The notes: generated from the letters alone by a model not told the origin. A stretch of 18,204 nucleotides of DNA from Nitrospirota bacterium (GCA_015491705.1 WFVK01000082.1:1-18204); one strand, 5' to 3'; positions 1 to 8,013 are shown, numbered from the stretch's first letter. Translations and numbers: made by a program.

Positions 1-673
1 CCTCTATCCCCTCCCCTGTGGTTGCGGATATTGCAAATATCCTCAGGGAGTGATTTAAAGACAGGGCATCATTTATTATCTTCTCCATGTCAAAATCGAA
101 ATAGGCCGCAAGGTCGCTCTTTGACACGACAAGCGCGTGTGAGGTCCTGAGAGCGGCGGGATATTTCAGCGGCTTGTCATGCCCCTCGGGCACGGATATC
201 AGGACCGTCCTCATGTGCTCGCCGAGATCAAAAAGCGACGGGCATACGAGATTGCCCACGTTTTCTATGAAGAGGATGTCGATCGCTCCGCCGCCCGGCT
301 GGTCCCGGAGCATGTGAATCCCCTCGTGTATCAGCGCGGCCTCGAGGTGACATGCGCCCCCCGTCGTAAGCTGTACCGCGGGAACCCCCCTTGCCCGTAT
401 GCGCTGTGCATCTATGTCGGTCTCTATATCGCCTTCAAGCACGCCGATGTTCAATTCATTCCCGAGGGCCGCGATGGTCTTCTCCAGCAGCGAGGTCTTC
501 CCCGAGCCGGGTGAGCCGATAAGATTAACCGCAAATATGCCCTTTTCGTCAAAATGCCTCCTGTTGCGTGCAGCAGCCTCCTCATTGGCCGCAAGCAGCC
601 GCCGGTTTATCTTTTCTACCATCCTGTTTCCCCTGACAACACTCCGGACACTGCATCCGCATGCATCACACAT
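1..673 (-). CDS. hypB: Hydrogenase nickel-incorporation GTPase HypB (C-terminus off the window)
   Basis: HypB is a GTPase that, with HypA, delivers Ni to the large subunit of [NiFe] hydrogenase. Translating the minus strand from ATG 673 gives an N-terminus MCDACGC, matching the CxxCxC high-affinity metal site at residues 2, 5 and 7 of known HypB. It is followed by P-loop GSPGSGKT, an EGDIETD segment, the C-H pair in TGGACHLEA, the cysteine of NVGNLVCPS, and SVPEGHDKP. There is no histidine-rich nickel-storage stretch. The start is preferred over the internal ATG at 622 because of the metal motif and an AGGGAGG ribosome site (681-687) seven bases upstream. It is the third gene of hypC-hypA-hypB, 49 bases after hypA. 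The 224 codons present end in ATTGEGIE, so probably only about ten residues are missing. Confidence 0.95.
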   Translation of the reverse strand, partial: MCDACGCSVRSVVRGNRMVEKINRRLLAANEEAAARNRRHFDEKGIFAVNLIGSPGSGKTSLLEKTIAALGNELNIGVLEGDIETDIDAQRIRARGVPAVQLTTGGACHLEAALIHEGIHMLRDQPGGGAIDILFIENVGNLVCPSLFDLGEHMRTVLISVPEGHDKPLKYPAALRTSHALVVSKSDLAAYFDFDMEKIINDALSLNHSLRIFAISATTGEGIE

Positions 674-722
674 ATGGAGACCTCCCTTGTCTCATCCCGT
701 CCCTCTCCCGCGCGGCGGGAGG

Positions 723-1073
723 TTAAATCTCAAGCTCCACGTCTTCTATATGCTGCTCTTCACCTGTTATCAGGTTTAAATCACGCGATCCGCACGCGGG
801 ACATGACCCCGCGATGCGGCCGCCTGCATCAAAATCCCGGGCGCACCCGGCACACCTGTATCGCAGGGGGATTTCTCTGATCAGCAGCCGGGCGGAAGAC
901 AGCATGGGATGCTCAAGCTTGACGGCGTCGAAGGCGAATCTCAGGGAACCGCTCACTATTCCGGACAGTTGCCCTATCTTCAGTCTCACACTGAGGACTT
1001 TCCTTGCATTATTCCGCCTGGCTATCCTCATAAGCTCATCAACTATTCCCAGTGCAACGGAGACTTCATGCAC
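723..1073 (-). CDS. hypA: Hydrogenase maturation nickel metallochaperone HypA
   Basis: HypA carries nickel to the hydrogenase precursor together with HypB. The 116-residue product starts with a His-Glu pair (residues 2-3); the N-terminal amine and His2 are the known nickel ligands. It has the C-terminal zinc-binding pattern CAGC...CPAC. The start is a GTG at 1073. An upstream in-frame start would add about 12 residues and bury His2, so I reject it. A GGGGAAGG site (1079-1086) lies five bases upstream of the GTG. The gene overlaps the end of hypC by 8 bases, which implies translational coupling. Length is normal for the family. Confidence 0.95.
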   Translation of the reverse strand: MHEVSVALGIVDELMRIARRNNARKVLSVRLKIGQLSGIVSGSLRFAFDAVKLEHPMLSSARLLIREIPLRYRCAGCARDFDAGGRIAGSCPACGSRDLNLITGEEQHIEDVELEI

Positions 1074-1311
1074 TGCTGCCTTCCCCGTCCATTGCCCGCA
1101 CGGCTTCATTCAGTGACCGCCGGATTTCATCAGCGACTTTCTCCTCTATCTTCTCAATGGCAAACCCCACATGGACTATGACATGGTCGCCGGGGGCCAC
1201 TTCCCCCTCGGGCAGCAGGTGGAGGCCGATTTTTCTCCTGACACCCCGCGCCTCCGCTGTTGCCGCGGGATAGTTTATCTCCACAATACGCATGGGCACG
1301 CCCAGACACAT
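1066..1311 (-). CDS. hypC: Hydrogenase maturation chaperone HypC
   Basis: HypC (81 residues) belongs to the HypC/HybG family, which with HypD builds and carries the Fe(CN)2CO group to the hydrogenase large subunit. The diagnostic N-terminus MCLGVPMRI is present; Cys2 is the essential residue. The rest is the small beta-barrel with GDHVIVHVGFAI and a charged helical tail. It is the first gene of the minus-strand hypCAB run and is divergent from the hydrogenase structural operon with 156 bases between. hypD, hypE and hypF, needed for a complete maturation set, are not in this window. Confidence 0.96.
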   Translation of the reverse strand: MCLGVPMRIVEINYPAATAEARGVRRKIGLHLLPEGEVAPGDHVIVHVGFAIEKIEEKVADEIRRSLNEAVRAMDGEGSSA

Positions 1312-1387
1312 GCCTGACCCTCCGCCGGCCGGTTTTCAGTATATGACATATATTAAAATGTTTTTCCAAAAAAGTCTTTCTTCTTAC

Positions 1388-1415
1388 TTGCATTAAAGAA
1401 AAACACGTGTATAAT
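1388..1415 (+). promoter_or_regulatory. Candidate sigma-70 promoter for the hydrogenase operon
   Basis: A -35 box TTGCAT (1388-1393) and a perfect -10 box TATAAT (1410-1415) are separated by 16 bases. Transcription would begin near 1422, about 45 bases before the first hydrogenase start codon at 1468. An 8-base perfect palindrome ACACGTGT (1403-1410) fills the end of the spacer and touches the -10 box, so it could be an operator; that is inference. I see no equally good promoter for hypC on the opposite strand. Confidence 0.6.
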
Positions 1416-1467
1416 CGATAATAATGGATAATGATAAATTCTCAGCCGTAACAAGATCCGGGGATAG

Positions 1468-2517
1468 ATGATATTCAGGGTATTTGAAAAAGAGGAGTTA
1501 AGGCAGTTATTTGACATACTGTCGGATCACAACAGGGTTGTGGGCCCTGTGGAGGCCGGCAGGGACAGAAACGGCAGGCCTGTTTACGCGTTTTCGGATG
1601 TCCGCGAGTTCAATGACATCAGGCTGAACCATACCGTCACCAAACTGCCTGCAAAGCGCTATTTCCTCCCCTTCAAGGAAGACCTCGCCACTTTCACGAT
1701 AGAGAAGGACAACTGGCATAAGAGCATTGCCTACAATATCGAGCGGCCGTTTGTGTTGTTCGGCCTCCACCCCTGCGACATAAATGCGCTGAACAAGCTC
1801 GACAAGGTGCTCCTGCACAGCGTATACCCCATGCCCTACTACGCGGCCAAAAGAAAGAACATGTTCATAATCGGCCTTGACTGCGTGCCCCAGCCGTACT
1901 GTTTCTGCCGATCCATGGGGGCGGATACCGCGCTGCACGGCTTTGACATGTTCATTACAGACCTCGGCAGCAGGTATTTCGTGGAGATACTCACGGACAC
2001 CGCCTACAATTTCCTGAGACATATCAGGACGGAAGAACCGGGGGAGGAGGATCACATCCTTTATATGAAGGTGGTGGCCGAGAGGAATGAAAAGTTCACC
2101 GCACACGTGGACACCACTGATCTTGCAAAGATTCTTGACATGGAATTCCAGTCGGATGTCTGGAAATACTGGGGTGACAGGTGCCTTGCCTGCGGCACCT
2201 GCGCCAATGTCTGCCCCACCTGCTACTGCTACGGCGTGGAGGAGACGGTGGAAATCAACCTTAAGGGGGCGCGCAAGACCAAGATGCTTTACTCATGCAA
2301 TGTTATAGACTTTGCCGAAGTCGCCGGCGGACACAACTTCAGGCCTGAAAGGCACACCCGGCTGAAGTACCGCTACTACCACAAACACAGGGGGTTCGTC
2401 GAGGCCTTTGAGGAATCACTCTGCGTGGGATGCGGACGCTGCGGCGAATCATGCCTTGCGGACATAACCGTCCCTGAAGTGATAGCCAGTGTCCGGGGCA
2501 GCGGGGGGAATGAATGA
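1468..2517 (+). CDS. hydB: [NiFe] hydrogenase/sulfhydrogenase beta subunit, 4Fe-4S dicluster protein
   Basis: This 349-residue protein resembles the beta subunit of group 3b cytoplasmic hydrogenases and the AsrA subunit of anaerobic sulfite reductase. It passes electrons between the flavin subunit and the hydrogenase small subunit. The middle carries the family's FGLHPCDINALNKLD segment and a DCVPQPYCFC stretch. Two ferredoxin clusters follow: C239-x2-C242-x2-C245-x3-C249-P, and C319-x2-C322-x2-C325-x3-C329 near the C-terminus, the second lacking the usual following proline. No signal peptide or membrane segment is seen, fitting a cytoplasmic enzyme. It is first in the operon; its stop codon overlaps the next start (ATGA). 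The gene name rests mainly on the four-gene order. Confidence 0.88.
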   Translation: MIFRVFEKEELRQLFDILSDHNRVVGPVEAGRDRNGRPVYAFSDVREFNDIRLNHTVTKLPAKRYFLPFKEDLATFTIEKDNWHKSIAYNIERPFVLFGLHPCDINALNKLDKVLLHSVYPMPYYAAKRKNMFIIGLDCVPQPYCFCRSMGADTALHGFDMFITDLGSRYFVEILTDTAYNFLRHIRTEEPGEEDHILYMKVVAERNEKFTAHVDTTDLAKILDMEFQSDVWKYWGDRCLACGTCANVCPTCYCYGVEETVEINLKGARKTKMLYSCNVIDFAEVAGGHNFRPERHTRLKYRYYHKHRGFVEAFEESLCVGCGRCGESCLADITVPEVIASVRGSGGNE

Positions 2518-3422
2518 ATCCCGAACTCAGGTTCACGGATGTTGTCGCAGAGGCCTCCAGGCCGCAGAAGCGGAAGGACGACATCAGGAATTTCGAATAC
2601 TCCTACAGGGCGGAAATAACCAGCATATATCCCCTGACGGACAAGGAGACCCTCTACCGCATCCAGATAGTCGATCCCGAGGAGCGGAGGCGTTTCTCTT
2701 TTGTGCCGGGGCAGTTCATCATGCTTGAGATGCCGGGGATAGATGAGGCGCCGTTTTCGATCTCTTCCTCCCCCAGCATACGCGGTGAGGTGGAGTTGTG
2801 CATAAGGAGCGTGGGCAATCTCACGGATTTCCTGCCGAGGGTCAGGCGCGGCACCCATGTGGGCATCAGGGGGCCGTTCGGGACGGGGTTCCCGATGCAG
2901 CAGATGCACGGGCAGAACGTGCTTCTCATCGCCGGCGGGCTCGGCCTTGTGCCCCTGCGCTCGCCGATTGCCTATGTGTTAGAAAACCGCAGCCACTTCA
3001 GGGACGTGAACATTGTCTACGGCACAAAGTCGCCTGCGCAGCTCCTTTTCACCTACCAGTACGAGATGTGGCGCAAGGACGACATCAATATGGATATCAT
3101 CGTTGAAAAGGCGGATCCGTCATGGAAGGGGCCGGTGGGTCTTATAACGGATCCCCTGAAGGACATCCTCTCCGGAAGGGACGCGGAATTTTATTATAAT
3201 ACATACGCTATAGTCTGCGGCCCTCCGGTGATGTTCAAGTTTGTCTGCAACATGCTGAATGAATTCCATATCCCCATGCAGAAAATGTTCGTCTCCCTCG
3301 AGAGGCGCATGCACTGCGGAATGGGAAAGTGCTGCCGCTGCAACGTGGGCTCGACATACACGTGTCTTACCGGTCCGGTGTTCGACTACTGGACCGTCAT
3401 GAATCTCAAGGAGGCGATTTAA
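2514..3422 (+). CDS. hydG: [NiFe] hydrogenase/sulfhydrogenase gamma subunit, FAD/NAD(P)-binding
   Basis: This 302-residue oxidoreductase of the ferredoxin-NADP reductase type resembles HydG, AsrB and the DHODH electron-transfer subunit. It links the hydrogenase to NAD(P)H. Visible features in order are an N-terminal extension of about 30 residues, the FAD-binding barrel with FVPGQFIMLEMP and APFSISSSP, the nucleotide-binding GGLGLVPLRSP, the VCGPPVM loop, and a C-terminal [2Fe-2S] site with cysteines 268, 273, 276 and 284 (an extra Cys at 274). NAD versus NADP preference cannot be read reliably. The start overlaps the hydB stop by four bases, and the coding frame ends 5 bases before hydD, so the four genes are almost certainly one transcript. 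Confidence 0.9.
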   Translation: MNPELRFTDVVAEASRPQKRKDDIRNFEYSYRAEITSIYPLTDKETLYRIQIVDPEERRRFSFVPGQFIMLEMPGIDEAPFSISSSPSIRGEVELCIRSVGNLTDFLPRVRRGTHVGIRGPFGTGFPMQQMHGQNVLLIAGGLGLVPLRSPIAYVLENRSHFRDVNIVYGTKSPAQLLFTYQYEMWRKDDINMDIIVEKADPSWKGPVGLITDPLKDILSGRDAEFYYNTYAIVCGPPVMFKFVCNMLNEFHIPMQKMFVSLERRMHCGMGKCCRCNVGSTYTCLTGPVFDYWTVMNLKEAI

Positions 3423-3427
3423 CCGGT

Positions 3428-4225
3428 ATGGCTGAAAGCAGGACAAGGACATATCTCGGGGTCCCCATGTACCGTCCGAGGGTCGCCTTCTTCGAGTTTT
3501 CATCGTGTGAAGGATGCCAGTTGCAGATACTGAACAATGAATCCACCCTGCTTGATTTTCTCTCCCTTGTCGAAGTCGTGAACTTCCGTGAAGCCATGAC
3601 CGAACAGTCCGAAGACTATGAGATCGCCTTTGTGGAGGGAAGCATCACAAGGGACGACGAGATAAAACGGCTTAAGAGGATAAGGAAAAACGCCAAGACA
3701 CTCGTAGCCATGGGCTCCTGCGCCTGCTTCGGCGGCGTAAACCAGTTGAAAAACCGTTTCAGGAACCCCGCGGGCGTAAAGAGGGAGGTGTACGGCGCTC
3801 ATCCCGTGGACAGCGGGCCCGTCAGGGCAGTGGAGGATGTTGTGGGGGTTGACCTGAGGATATACGGGTGCCCGGTAAGCAAGGACGAGGTGGAAAAGAT
3901 GGTGCTTCATATCGCCATCGGGAAATCCATAGTGGTTCCAAAGTATCCCGTGTGCATGGAATGCAAGAGGAATGAGAACATATGCCTTTTCGAATTCGGC
4001 GAGCCGTGCCTCGGCCCGGTCACAAGGGCCGGATGCGACTCGTGGTGTCCCAGCAACCGGGCGGGATGCTGGGGATGCCGCGGCCCTGCCGAGGATGTGA
4101 ATCTCCGGCAGATGATAAGGATAATGGAGGAACACGGCTTTTCCGAAGAGACGATCACTGACCGGCTGGAGTGTTTCGGAGGGTTTCTGTCCCTGATGAA
4201 ACCGGAAAGGGGAAAGGGCGGATGA
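3428..4225 (+). CDS. hydD: [NiFe] hydrogenase small (delta) subunit
   Basis: The 265-residue small subunit would carry the chain of iron-sulfur clusters leading from the NiFe site. The proximal cluster motif is SSCEGCQ (C27, C30), followed by GSCACFGG and the YGCP motif. The C-terminal part is cysteine-rich (CMECKRNENICLFEFGEPC, then GCDSWCP and GCWGC), as expected for further 4Fe-4S clusters. There is no twin-arginine signal, in line with a cytoplasmic group 3 enzyme. I chose ATG 3428 over the longer open frame from 3329 because the extra 33 codons lie inside the end of hydG, and the AAGGAGG at 3408-3414 precedes it, though 13 bases is a rather long spacing. The stop overlaps the hydA start (ATGA). 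Confidence 0.93.
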   Translation: MAESRTRTYLGVPMYRPRVAFFEFSSCEGCQLQILNNESTLLDFLSLVEVVNFREAMTEQSEDYEIAFVEGSITRDDEIKRLKRIRKNAKTLVAMGSCACFGGVNQLKNRFRNPAGVKREVYGAHPVDSGPVRAVEDVVGVDLRIYGCPVSKDEVEKMVLHIAIGKSIVVPKYPVCMECKRNENICLFEFGEPCLGPVTRAGCDSWCPSNRAGCWGCRGPAEDVNLRQMIRIMEEHGFSEETITDRLECFGGFLSLMKPERGKGG

Positions 4226-5496
4226 AGAAAACCTGCACAGTGAATATCAGGCCCCTTACAAGGGTGGAAGGTCACGGCAATATCCGGATAAAAATCAAAA
4301 ACGGCAAGCTTCAGGAGGCGGAGTGGAGTGTTGTTGAAACGCCCCGCTTTTTCGAGGCCATCCTGAGAGGCAAAAAGTGGGACAATGCCCCGTGGATAAC
4401 CGGCAGGATATGCGGGATATGCTCCATAGGCCATACCCTTGCAAGCATCCGGGCCGTGGAGAATGCATTCGGGATCGTCCCGGATGAACAGACCAGGAAA
4501 CTGCGCCTCCTCCTGAAACACATGGAGACCCTCCAGAGCCATACGCTGCACCTGTGTTTCCTTGTCATGCCTGACTTCATGAATACGGGCAGTGTCTTCC
4601 CCCTGATAAAATCCCACGGGGACGTTGTGCTCCGGGCCGCAAAGATAAAGAAGCTTGCAAACGATGTGTGCGACTGCATAGGGGGCCGCCGCCTGCATCC
4701 CACGAGGACGGTGGTGGGCGGATTCACCATGCTGCCGGAGAAAAGGCAACTCCATGAATTCAGCGAGCGCCTTAAAGAAATAACGGAAGACCTCATGATC
4801 CTGTCCGACCTCATCAGGGAATTCACCCTGCCCGATTTCGAGAGGGAGACCGAGTTTGTGTCCCTGAAGGGTGAAAACGACTATCCTTTTATAGGGGGGG
4901 ACCTTGTGTCGAGCGACGGCGTGCATATGAAGGAACAGGATTACAAAAAGATGACGAACGAGTACATAGTGAAAGGCTCCACATCCAAGTGGTGCCGGCT
5001 TTCCCGCGGGTCTTTTGCCGTGGGCGCGCTGGCCAGGCTGAACAACAACTTCGACTTCCTCAATCCCGCTGCAAGGGAGGTCGCCGCAAGCTTTGACCTT
5101 AAACCCGTAAACCATAATCCGTTCATGAACAACATCGCCCAGCTGGTGGAGTGCGTCCATGTGGTTAAGGAGTCTGTCTCGCTGATCGACGAGCTCCTTG
5201 ATTCGGAATTCGGCGAGCCCCGGCAGGAGGTAAGGCCGAGGAAGGGCGTCGGCATTGCGGCGGTGGAGGTGCCGCGCGGCATTCTATACCACTGCTACAG
5301 ATTCGACGACAAGGGAAATATCACAAAATGCGACTGCGTGATTCCCACCGGCCAGAATCACGCCAATATCCAGCACGACCTTGAGGCACTCGCGGAGGAG
5401 TATGCCGCAAAGGGTAAAGACGACAGGGAACTCGAGCTGCTTGCGGCAATGCTTGTAAGGGCGTATGATCCCTGTATCTCCTGCTCCGTCCACTGA
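4222..5496 (+). CDS. hydA: [NiFe] hydrogenase large (alpha) subunit, group 3b-like, no C-terminal extension
   Basis: This 424-residue catalytic subunit splits or forms H2 at a NiFe(CN)2CO site. It has RVEGHG near the N-terminus, the L1 nickel motif RICGIC (C64, C67) followed by SIGHTLAS, and the L2 motif DPCISCSVH (C418, C421, H424). The stop codon follows H424 directly. Most families end with an extension removed by a specific peptidase after this residue, and this one has none. The start ATG at 4222 overlaps the hydD stop; the longer frame from 4171 lies inside hydD. Assignment to group 3b rests on the operon partners (FAD/NAD(P) subunit and dicluster subunit) and on the motifs. No group 4 or membrane partner is nearby. 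Confidence 0.94.
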   Translation: MKKTCTVNIRPLTRVEGHGNIRIKIKNGKLQEAEWSVVETPRFFEAILRGKKWDNAPWITGRICGICSIGHTLASIRAVENAFGIVPDEQTRKLRLLLKHMETLQSHTLHLCFLVMPDFMNTGSVFPLIKSHGDVVLRAAKIKKLANDVCDCIGGRRLHPTRTVVGGFTMLPEKRQLHEFSERLKEITEDLMILSDLIREFTLPDFERETEFVSLKGENDYPFIGGDLVSSDGVHMKEQDYKKMTNEYIVKGSTSKWCRLSRGSFAVGALARLNNNFDFLNPAAREVAASFDLKPVNHNPFMNNIAQLVECVHVVKESVSLIDELLDSEFGEPRQEVRPRKGVGIAAVEVPRGILYHCYRFDDKGNITKCDCVIPTGQNHANIQHDLEALAEEYAAKGKDDRELELLAAMLVRAYDPCISCSVH

Positions 5497-5535
5497 AAAG
5501 CCCCTGCTCCGCTTTCCATACCCGGCTGATGCTGC

Positions 5536-5565
5536 TTGACAAATCCCGGTTCCACAAATTATATT
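5536..5565 (+). promoter_or_regulatory. Candidate sigma-70 promoter for the PEPCK-like gene
   Basis: A consensus -35 TTGACA (5536-5541) is followed, after 18 bases, by TATATT (5560-5565), or after 17 bases by TTATAT. Transcription would start about 30 bases before ATG 5602. The TTG that would allow a longer reading frame from 5536 is the -35 box itself, which supports the shorter protein. Confidence 0.6.
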
Positions 5566-5590
5566 TCCTTGTCAGCAAAAATTCCGTCAA

Positions 5591-5596
5591 AAGGAG
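5591..5596 (+). promoter_or_regulatory. Ribosome binding site fixing the start of the PEPCK-like gene
   Basis: AAGGAG sits five bases before ATG 5602. It selects that codon over the in-frame TTG at 5536, which falls within the promoter. Confidence 0.75.
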
Positions 5597-5601
5597 AACA
5601 A

Positions 5602-7263
5602 ATGTCAAGTCAACACAAGATACCCGCGTCATGCTGGAGGGCGATGATCGAAGGCGCCTTTTATGCAAATTCCGTCAGGAAAACCAATATGAGGGAACTA
5701 TACAGCCTCGCAGTAAAACAGCCTGAGGTCGTTACCACATCAGAGAGTTTTTTTGCGCCTGAACGTTTCGGCCTTCCTGCGGATGCCAGGATTCTGGTGT
5801 CAAACGACGGGGGGATCGTGGGCAGGACCGCAAGGGCAAGGCTGCTGGTGAGAGAGCTGAAAGAAGAGAGGGACAGGTTCCAGAGCCTGCTGGGCGAGGC
5901 GGTTTATTCCCTCAACCGGCGCGAAGGACTCTGGCTTGAGGGTGTTGTGGGCGTTCATCCGGATTTCATGGTGAAGGCGCACCTGCTGAGTCCTGTAACC
6001 GACGCAAAGAACATGCTGGACTGGGGCATTAATTTCAGCCCGTGGATGGAGCCCTGGTCGGAGCTTTATGAAAAGTCCCGCCCCCTTGACGAGCCGGATA
6101 TCATGGTGATCGCTGATCCCGAGTGGAGGCATCCCGACTTTCCGAACGGCCTTGTAATCATCGACGAGGCGCAGAACTGTATCGCAATCCTGGGCCTGCG
6201 CTATTTCGGCGAGAGAAAAAAAGGGACGCTGACACTCGCATGGACCATCGGTGTAAGGCAGAACATGGTCGCCTGCCACGGGGGCATCAAAAAGATCGGC
6301 GACAAGCCCCCGGTTGCGGTTTTCGGGCTTTCGGGCTCCGGAAAATCCACGATCACCAACAGCCACGACCATGAAGGAATGCTGGGAGAGGATGAAAAGG
6401 TCACAGTGATCCATGACGACGCATTCCTGATCGACCTTGAGAACAACTTCACCGTCGCGCTTGAGCCGAGCCTGTTCGACAAGACGGATGCGGTAAAGTT
6501 TGACGACCCTGATATCAAATACTTTTATTCGGTCCAGAACATAGGGGTTACAACAATGCCCGACGGAAGCAGGAAGCTCGTGGCCTCTGACATACGCAAT
6601 CCCAACGGGAGATGCCTGAAGGCAAGGGACATGTTTAATTATGCGGATTTCTGTGAAAGGCCCGGAGCGGTCATATGGCTGCAGAAAGACCCCAGCCTGC
6701 CGCCCGTATGCAAGGTCAACCAGACGGCGCTTGCCGTGGCAATGGGCGCTTCACTGAGCACGATGCGGGCGAAGGGTGTTGAAAACGTGAGTGCAAGGGA
6801 ACTGGCGAAACTCGTGATAGAACCATTCGCCAATCCCTTCAGGGTGCATCCGCTGAAAGTGGACTGCCACCAGTTCAAGAAGCTTTTCAAACTCGGCACA
6901 TGCTGCTACATCATGAATACTCACGCATTCGGCCTGCCCGGCAAACAGGTGGACATCCCGAAGGAATTGTCGCTGGCCATTGTAACAGAGCTCGTGAGGG
7001 GGAACATCAGGTGGAGACCGTGGAGGGAGTTCCCCGGGCTCCTCATACCCCAGAACGGCAACGAGCTGTTCGGGAAAAACTTCGACAGGAAGTACAAACC
7101 CAGGAAGGACAGGGAGCACCTCGATTTCCTGCGCGACAGGATGCAGGACAGGATCACATACCTTTCAAACAAGAGGGACATCGAGCACGACATGGAAAGC
7201 GCATTCATCGATCCGCTCGTTGCGGCAAGGACGGTCATAGACAATATCCTTAACCCCATTTAG
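5602..7263 (+). CDS. Divergent phosphoenolpyruvate carboxykinase (ATP)-superfamily protein
   Basis: This 553-residue cytoplasmic protein aligns by eye along its whole length with ATP-dependent PEPCK, the enzyme converting oxaloacetate plus ATP to PEP and CO2. Conserved pieces are GR at 74-75 (PEP-site arginine in GRSPKDK), a KK pair at 206-207 in GERKKG (metal-ligand lysine), His226 in ACHGG (metal-ligand histidine), and P-loop GLSGSGKST at 242-250. D272-D273 match the kinase-2 aspartates. The kinase-2 stretch reads HDDAF instead of the canonical GDDEHGW, and the adenine-side regions differ. It may be a true PEPCK or a related phosphotransferase with another substrate; some databases may list such proteins as a domain of unknown function. 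It is monocistronic-looking, and the next gene starts 51 bases later without a clear ribosome site. Confidence 0.75.
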   Translation: MSSQHKIPASCWRAMIEGAFYANSVRKTNMRELYSLAVKQPEVVTTSESFFAPERFGLPADARILVSNDGGIVGRTARARLLVRELKEERDRFQSLLGEAVYSLNRREGLWLEGVVGVHPDFMVKAHLLSPVTDAKNMLDWGINFSPWMEPWSELYEKSRPLDEPDIMVIADPEWRHPDFPNGLVIIDEAQNCIAILGLRYFGERKKGTLTLAWTIGVRQNMVACHGGIKKIGDKPPVAVFGLSGSGKSTITNSHDHEGMLGEDEKVTVIHDDAFLIDLENNFTVALEPSLFDKTDAVKFDDPDIKYFYSVQNIGVTTMPDGSRKLVASDIRNPNGRCLKARDMFNYADFCERPGAVIWLQKDPSLPPVCKVNQTALAVAMGASLSTMRAKGVENVSARELAKLVIEPFANPFRVHPLKVDCHQFKKLFKLGTCCYIMNTHAFGLPGKQVDIPKELSLAIVTELVRGNIRWRPWREFPGLLIPQNGNELFGKNFDRKYKPRKDREHLDFLRDRMQDRITYLSNKRDIEHDMESAFIDPLVAARTVIDNILNPI

Positions 7264-7314
7264 GGCGATATACGGGATTTATCCGGTTCAGGTTGATACA
7301 CCCCTGTAAAACAC

Positions 7315-7962
7315 ATGGACACATCCATACTCAGAGAAATAGTCATATCCGCATTTCCCATCCTGATAGCAGTCACGTTCCATGAGGTCTCGCACGGCCT
7401 TGTTGCAGAGAGGCTGGGGGATCCGACGGCTAAACACATGGGCCGGCTCACCCTTAATCCCATTGCGCATATTGATCTTGTGGGAACCATAATTCTGCCC
7501 GCTATTCTGATTATTACAGGCTCCCCGGTATTCGGATGGGCAAAGCCTGTCCCCATAAACCCTCTTAATTTCAAGGATCCCAAAAGAGACATGGCGATTT
7601 CTGCAGCAGCAGGCCCGGTTACAAATGTCCTGCTTGCCATAGTGAGTCTGTTAATACTGAAACTCCTGATCAGTCCGGCTGCTGCGTTTCTGCCGGGCAG
7701 TCTCCTGAGTCCTTTGACAATGATGTTCAGACAAAGTATATTAATTAACGTTATTCTTGCAGCATTTAATTTATTGCCTATTCCGCCTCTTGACGGAGGA
7801 AGGGTGCTTATCGGATTCCTGCCGCATCAACAGGCGGCGGCATACAGCAAGATCGAGCCGTACGGGTTTTTTATTGTAATCATCCTGCTTATGACGGGAA
7901 TTGCCGGTATTCTTATTAATCCGCTCATCAGCCTCATACTGGCTTTGCTTAGTCTGTTTTAG
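7315..7962 (+). CDS. Site-2 protease family (M50) membrane metalloprotease
   Basis: This 215-residue integral membrane protein of the short M50/S2P type has a zinc-binding HEVSH motif (H23, E24, H27) inside the first hydrophobic helix. The second metal motif is a Leu-Asp-Gly-Gly (D160) after LLPIPP. Between them is the typical GWAKPVPINP loop, and AAAGPVTN precedes the third helix. About five hydrophobic segments are visible. Family members cut membrane-embedded substrates, but the substrate of this short form is unknown. It lacks the PDZ domain of RseP. No clear Shine-Dalgarno precedes ATG 7315. Base composition is more AT-rich than the neighbours, partly from Ile/Leu-rich helices. It lies just upstream of trpS and is likely co-transcribed with it. 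Confidence 0.87.
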   Translation: MDTSILREIVISAFPILIAVTFHEVSHGLVAERLGDPTAKHMGRLTLNPIAHIDLVGTIILPAILIITGSPVFGWAKPVPINPLNFKDPKRDMAISAAAGPVTNVLLAIVSLLILKLLISPAAAFLPGSLLSPLTMMFRQSILINVILAAFNLLPIPPLDGGRVLIGFLPHQQAAAYSKIEPYGFFIVIILLMTGIAGILINPLISLILALLSLF

Positions 7963-8007
7963 CAATACCGGCTCCGGTACGGCGGTTTCCGAAATCAGGA
8001 TACAGGG

Positions 8008-8013
8008 AAAGGA
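8008..8013 (+). promoter_or_regulatory. Ribosome binding site supporting a TTG start for trpS
   Basis: AAAGGA lies seven bases before TTG 8021. There is no in-frame ATG or GTG between the end of the preceding gene and the conserved N-terminus, so the site decides an unusual start codon. Confidence 0.65.

Noticed and set aside
1312..1387. Minus-strand promoter for hypC (TATACT-like box with TTGGAA upstream)
   Set aside because: The spacing would be 20 bases, outside the usual range; no better pair was found.
3907..5160. 417-codon open frame on the minus strand opposite the small and large hydrogenase subunit genes
   Set aside because: It is antisense to clear hydD and hydA motifs, shows no recognisable domain and has the composition of a shadow frame in GC-rich DNA.
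5536..5601. N-terminal extension of the PEPCK-like protein from TTG 5536
   Set aside because: The TTG is the -35 box of a good promoter, and ATG 5602 has a proper ribosome site.
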